DNA of 13,033 nt from Baffinella frigidus. Its lineage: Eukaryota > Cryptophyceae > Cryptomonadales > Baffinellaceae. Positions 11,525-13,033 of the stretch are shown in pieces. The notes below the pieces were generated by a model. It saw only the letters and a program-made list of their open reading frames with translations, did no database searches and had not been told where the DNA came from. A program made the translations under genes and the position numbers. How positions within the stretch are numbered: the stretch's first letter is position 1; every line of letters starts with the position of its first letter. Location of the stretch: the NCBI GenBank assembly GCA_026770585.1, contig MU646488.1, forward strand, positions 260,459 to 273,491. Reading direction: 5' to 3'.

Positions 11525-11620
11525 GTGACAGCTCTAGCGTCAGGGGTGTTGTTCTCCAGGGATTCTCTCTTCTCTTTCTTCGGGGATTCGGCGCCGACCT
11601 CCGCCTTCCGCTCTCCAACC
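11525..11620 (+). pseudogene. VTALASR-type module, copy A
   Basis: Nucleotides align with copies at 12032 and 12242: GTGACAGCTCTAGCGTCA, TCTCTTCTCTTTCTTC, then GCCGACCTCCGCCTTCCGCTCTCC against GCTGACCTCTGCGTTCCTCTCTCC. Relative to copy C it shares an extra TCTCTTCTCTTTCTTC segment with copy B. The acceptor is lost (CCG|). At its 3' end it is joined head-to-head to an inverted copy. Confidence 0.55.
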
Positions 11621-11621
11621 G

Positions 11622-11660
11622 TGACGCTAGTGCTGTCACCTGCGTGGGAGGAGAGGGGTT
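11622..11660 (-). pseudogene. Inverted 5' fragment of the VTALASR module
   Basis: The minus strand reads CCCACGCAG|GTGACAGCACTAGCGTCACGG (VTALASR), identical to the start of the plus-strand copies. After the CGG it runs directly into antisense of copy A. This is an inversion breakpoint, not a gene. Confidence 0.7.
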
Positions 11661-11793
11661 AGCGTTTGGGGGTTGGGGGTTGGTGGTTTCGCATTTGTTC
11701 GGTCAGAGTTTAGGGGACGTCACCCCCCCCCCCCCGAAAAGGCTCAGGGAACCTACAGGGCGTAAGCGGCTGATAAACTCCAAACCCCAAACC

Positions 11794-11840
11794 GCAGGCG
11801 TGACTGACGTGCATTGATGGCGACGGCACTCGCGTCAAGG
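11794..11840 (+). pseudogene. Possible short copy of the VTALASR module
   Basis: GATGGCGACGGCACTCGCGT then CAAGG (MATALASR) resembles GTGACAGCACTAGCGTCACGG. It sits between the two GGCGTGACTGACGTGCATT direct repeats, after CCAAACCGCAG|. Similarity covers only eight codons. Confidence 0.35.
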
Positions 11841-12031
11841 CGTGACTGACGTGCATTCATATTTTCTGGGTTCCTTTCGAACTGCATTCTCTGGCAACCC
11901 AAATGGGAGTGAGGCAGCGTTATGCCTCCAGGGATATTTTTCGGGGAAGAGGCCCTGACGTCCCCTAAACTCTGACCGAACAAATGCGAAAACACCAACC
12001 CCCAAACGCTAACCCCTCTTCTCTCAAGCAG

Positions 12032-12125
12032 GTGACAGCACTAGCGACACGGCTCTTCTTCGGGGATTGTCTCTTCTCTTTCTTCTGGAATTTTGCGCTG
12101 ACCTCTGCGTTCCTCTCTCCAACCC
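12032..12125 (+). CDS. VTALASR-type module, copy B, open but divergent
   Basis: After a pyrimidine-rich CTAACCCCTCTTCTCTCAAGCAG|, the frame reads VTALATRLFFGDCLFSFFWN then FALTSAFLSPTPNPE and stays open. Against copy C it has an extra CLFSFFWNF stretch from a CT-rich insert. Downstream it dissolves into CCCCTAACCCC. Product unknown; probably a decaying exon copy. Confidence 0.4.
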
Positions 12126-12210
12126 CTAACCCCGAAAGACCATCCACCTCACACCCCACACCAACCATACACCCGAACCCTCAAACTCCAACCCCCAAAC
12201 CGCAGGTGAC
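12115..12210 (+). repeat. C-rich telomere-like tract between copies B and C
   Basis: CCCCTAACCCC, ACACCCCACACC, CAACCCCCAAACCGCAG|GTGACCCC. The final CAAACCGCAG is an acceptor-like border used repeatedly (11050, 11786, 12197). Thirty bases later CGCTAACCCCTCTCC leads to the real acceptor of copy C. Confidence 0.75.
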
Positions 12211-12241
12211 CCCAGACGCTAACCCCTCTCCTTCGAAGCAG

Positions 12242-12331
12242 GTGAAAACGCTAGCGTCACGGCTCTTCTTCGGGGACGAGGCTCTCACGTCCGCGTTCCT
12301 CTCAGCGGCCGCAACTCTCCGAGATCGCCAG
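12242..12331 (+). CDS. Exon-like module, 30 codons (VKTLASRLFFGDEALTSAFL...), best copy
   Basis: After CTAACCCCTCTCCTTCGAAGCAG| the frame reads VKTLASRLFFGDEALTSAFL then SAAATLRDRQ, ending GATCGCCAG|GTCCAC, a possible donor; 90 nt, phase 0 at both ends. It has the pattern of an amphipathic helical hairpin, but no family is recognised. The end border is less certain, because the open frame runs on into a 21-bp minisatellite. Relatives: copies A, B, the inverted fragment, the 11794 fragment and the 3' copy at 12457. The module is always on the plus strand except for the inverted fragment. Confidence 0.5.
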
Positions 12332-12337
12332 GTCCAC

Positions 12338-12441
12338 GCCAACCGCCGCCTTATCCTTGCCAACCGCCGCCCTATCCTTGCCAACCGCCGCCCTACCCTT
12401 GCCAACCGCCGCCCTATCCTTGCCAACCGCCGCCCTATCCT
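12338..12441 (+). repeat. 21-bp minisatellite, five copies (ANRRPIL)
   Basis: Unit GCCAACCGCCGCCCTATCCT(T), starts 12338, 12359, 12380, 12401 and 12422; the last copy lacks one T, which shifts frame. Translates as ANRRPIL in the frame of module copy C. It lies between two direct copies of the module's 3' end. Confidence 0.95.
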
Positions 12442-12456
12442 GCCAAATGGTCTCGC

Positions 12457-12516
12457 GTCTCACGCGCGTTCCTCTCAGCGGCCGCAACCCTCCGAAATCG
12501 CCAGGTTCACGCCGTT
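12457..12516 (+). pseudogene. 3' half-copy of the VKTLASR module
   Basis: GCGCGTTCCTCTCAGCGGCC onward matches 12290-12340 at about 90%. In the module frame it reads FLSAAATLRNRQVHAVP then stop. The 173-bp spacing from the first copy is not a multiple of three, so the long open frame crossing both reads this copy in a different frame. Confidence 0.6.
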
Positions 12517-12717
12517 CCTTAACGGGTTATTGGGGTTCAGGGTGCAGTGCTGTAGCGCCTTGCGACGTCGCACGCACCCCCGTCCTCGAGCCAGTCAACC
12601 CCGGCGACCAATAACCCTCGACAGGAGTTGACCTTCGACTTCCCACGGGGGGGAGGACGCGACAGCTGACACGACTTCATCTTCAGAGAGAACACGTGAT
12701 TTCAAGCCTTTCTTGCC

Positions 12718-12755
12718 AACGAAATTTACTACACAGATGCTTTACTACCACTCGT
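12718..12755. mobile_element. Half-copy of the GAAAATTACTACACA foldback core
   Basis: ACGAAATTTACTACACAGATGCTTTA matches the loop-side part of element 1 (ACGAAAATTACTACACAAATGCTTTA at 865-890) with two mismatches. No complementary TGTGTAGTAA follows in this window, so only one arm remains. Confidence 0.65.
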
Positions 12756-12813
12756 ATGATCCAAGTGGCGTTGATCAATGCATTCTCTGAGAAACGACTG
12801 CTCTCCTCTCGGC

Positions 12814-12866
12814 TGGCCCCTGATCTAGCACACACGGCTCTCGGCCGTGTGCTAGATTAGGGGCCA
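12814..12866. repeat. Hairpin TGGCCCCTGATCTAGCAC...
   Basis: TGGCCCCTGATCTAGCACAC (from 12814) pairs with GTGTGCTAGATTAGGGGCCA (to 12866), with a CA indel and one mismatch, around CTCTCG. A shorter relative, AATCTAGCACTCGGCTCTCG, lies at 12911. The remaining sequence to 13033 shows only C-rich tracts. Confidence 0.8.
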
Positions 12867-13033
12867 ATCCCCCCGTACGCCTGATGGTAGTGAACACGAC
12901 GGTGCGGTACTAATCTAGCACTCGGCTCTCGGCAGGAGCGGAGACGGCTAGCGCACCTGCCGGTGGAGCTGCTGGCCCCTTTGTCTGCAGGTCACCCCGA
13001 CCCCCCCTCGCCAAATTCACCCCGGACCCCCCC

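Larger units (their letters stand above)
11615..12053. repeat. Large inverted duplication, ~110-bp arms
   Basis: Left arm about 11615-11727 is the reverse complement of right arm about 11951-12053. Both contain the VTALASR start, the CAACCCCCAAACGCTAACCC tract and CTAAACTCTGACCGAACAAA. Pairing continues weakly inward (CCCCGAAAA...). The left arm also makes an 11524-11542/11622-11640 hairpin, because copy A and the inverted copy start identically. The spacer holds a 19-bp direct repeat (GGCGTGACTGACGTGCATT at about 11798 and 11840). Confidence 0.8.

Noticed and set aside
11984-12631. A single 215-codon gene
   Set aside because: The frame joins two module copies through intron-like C-rich sequence containing CAG| acceptors, and reads the last copy in a different frame; exon pieces are the better explanation.
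1-13033. CRISPR array or prokaryotic mobile island
   Set aside because: Tandem repeats have no unique spacers of constant size, there are no cas-like frames or operons, and the coding pieces have splice borders.
1-13033. tRNA or rRNA genes
   Set aside because: No cloverleaf with T-loop GGTTCGA/A-box spacing and no rRNA core motifs were recognised on reading both strands; a covariance-model search was not possible.

Overview
This window looks like nuclear DNA of a eukaryote, most likely a microalga of the green lineage. Two things point there. Many tracts are built on the plant/green-algal telomere heptamer TTTAGGG and its variants. The recognisable coding pieces are short exons bounded by CAG| acceptors and |GT donors. 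There are no bacterial-style operons, ribosome binding sites or long open frames. A repeat-rich prasinophyte genome is my guess from general impression and is not proven.

I see no complete gene. What stands out is a set of short exon-like coding modules, mostly duplicated and decayed, sitting in a sea of telomere-like heptamers, minisatellites and foldback (inverted-repeat) elements. Left part (about 1.5-6.7 kb): the modules read on the minus strand. They are a 25-codon module (VVNKHLVVVNFF...IVEE), an ankyrin-repeat exon of exactly 34 codons with three damaged relatives, and a PPR-like helical module with partial copies. Right part (about 7.5-12.6 kb): the modules read on the plus strand. 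They are an MsrB (methionine-R-sulfoxide reductase) exon, a 28-nt candidate microexon, a 50-codon first-exon candidate, a 37-codon module (GGVTLEEASDYF...) with about eight relatives, and a module (VKTLASRLFFGDEAL...) with about six relatives, one of them inverted. The change of strand lies near a 50-bp inverted repeat at 6955-7373.

Between the modules are: heptamer tracts, each locally homogenised to its own variant; minisatellites with units of 19, 20, 21, 31, 34, 52, 133 and about 171 bp; GA/CT microsatellites; and at least eight foldback structures. Two large foldbacks with unrelated outer arms share a loop-side core (GAAAATTACTACACA). A half-copy of that core lies near the right end.

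The sense strand next to the modules is repeatedly C-rich telomere-like sequence (CCCTAAACCC-type) running into CAG|. This suggests that the heptamers serve, or once served, as intron sequence. Most modules with two clear borders are phase 0-0, so they can be duplicated without shifting frame. I see no rRNA, tRNA, CRISPR array or recognisable transposase.
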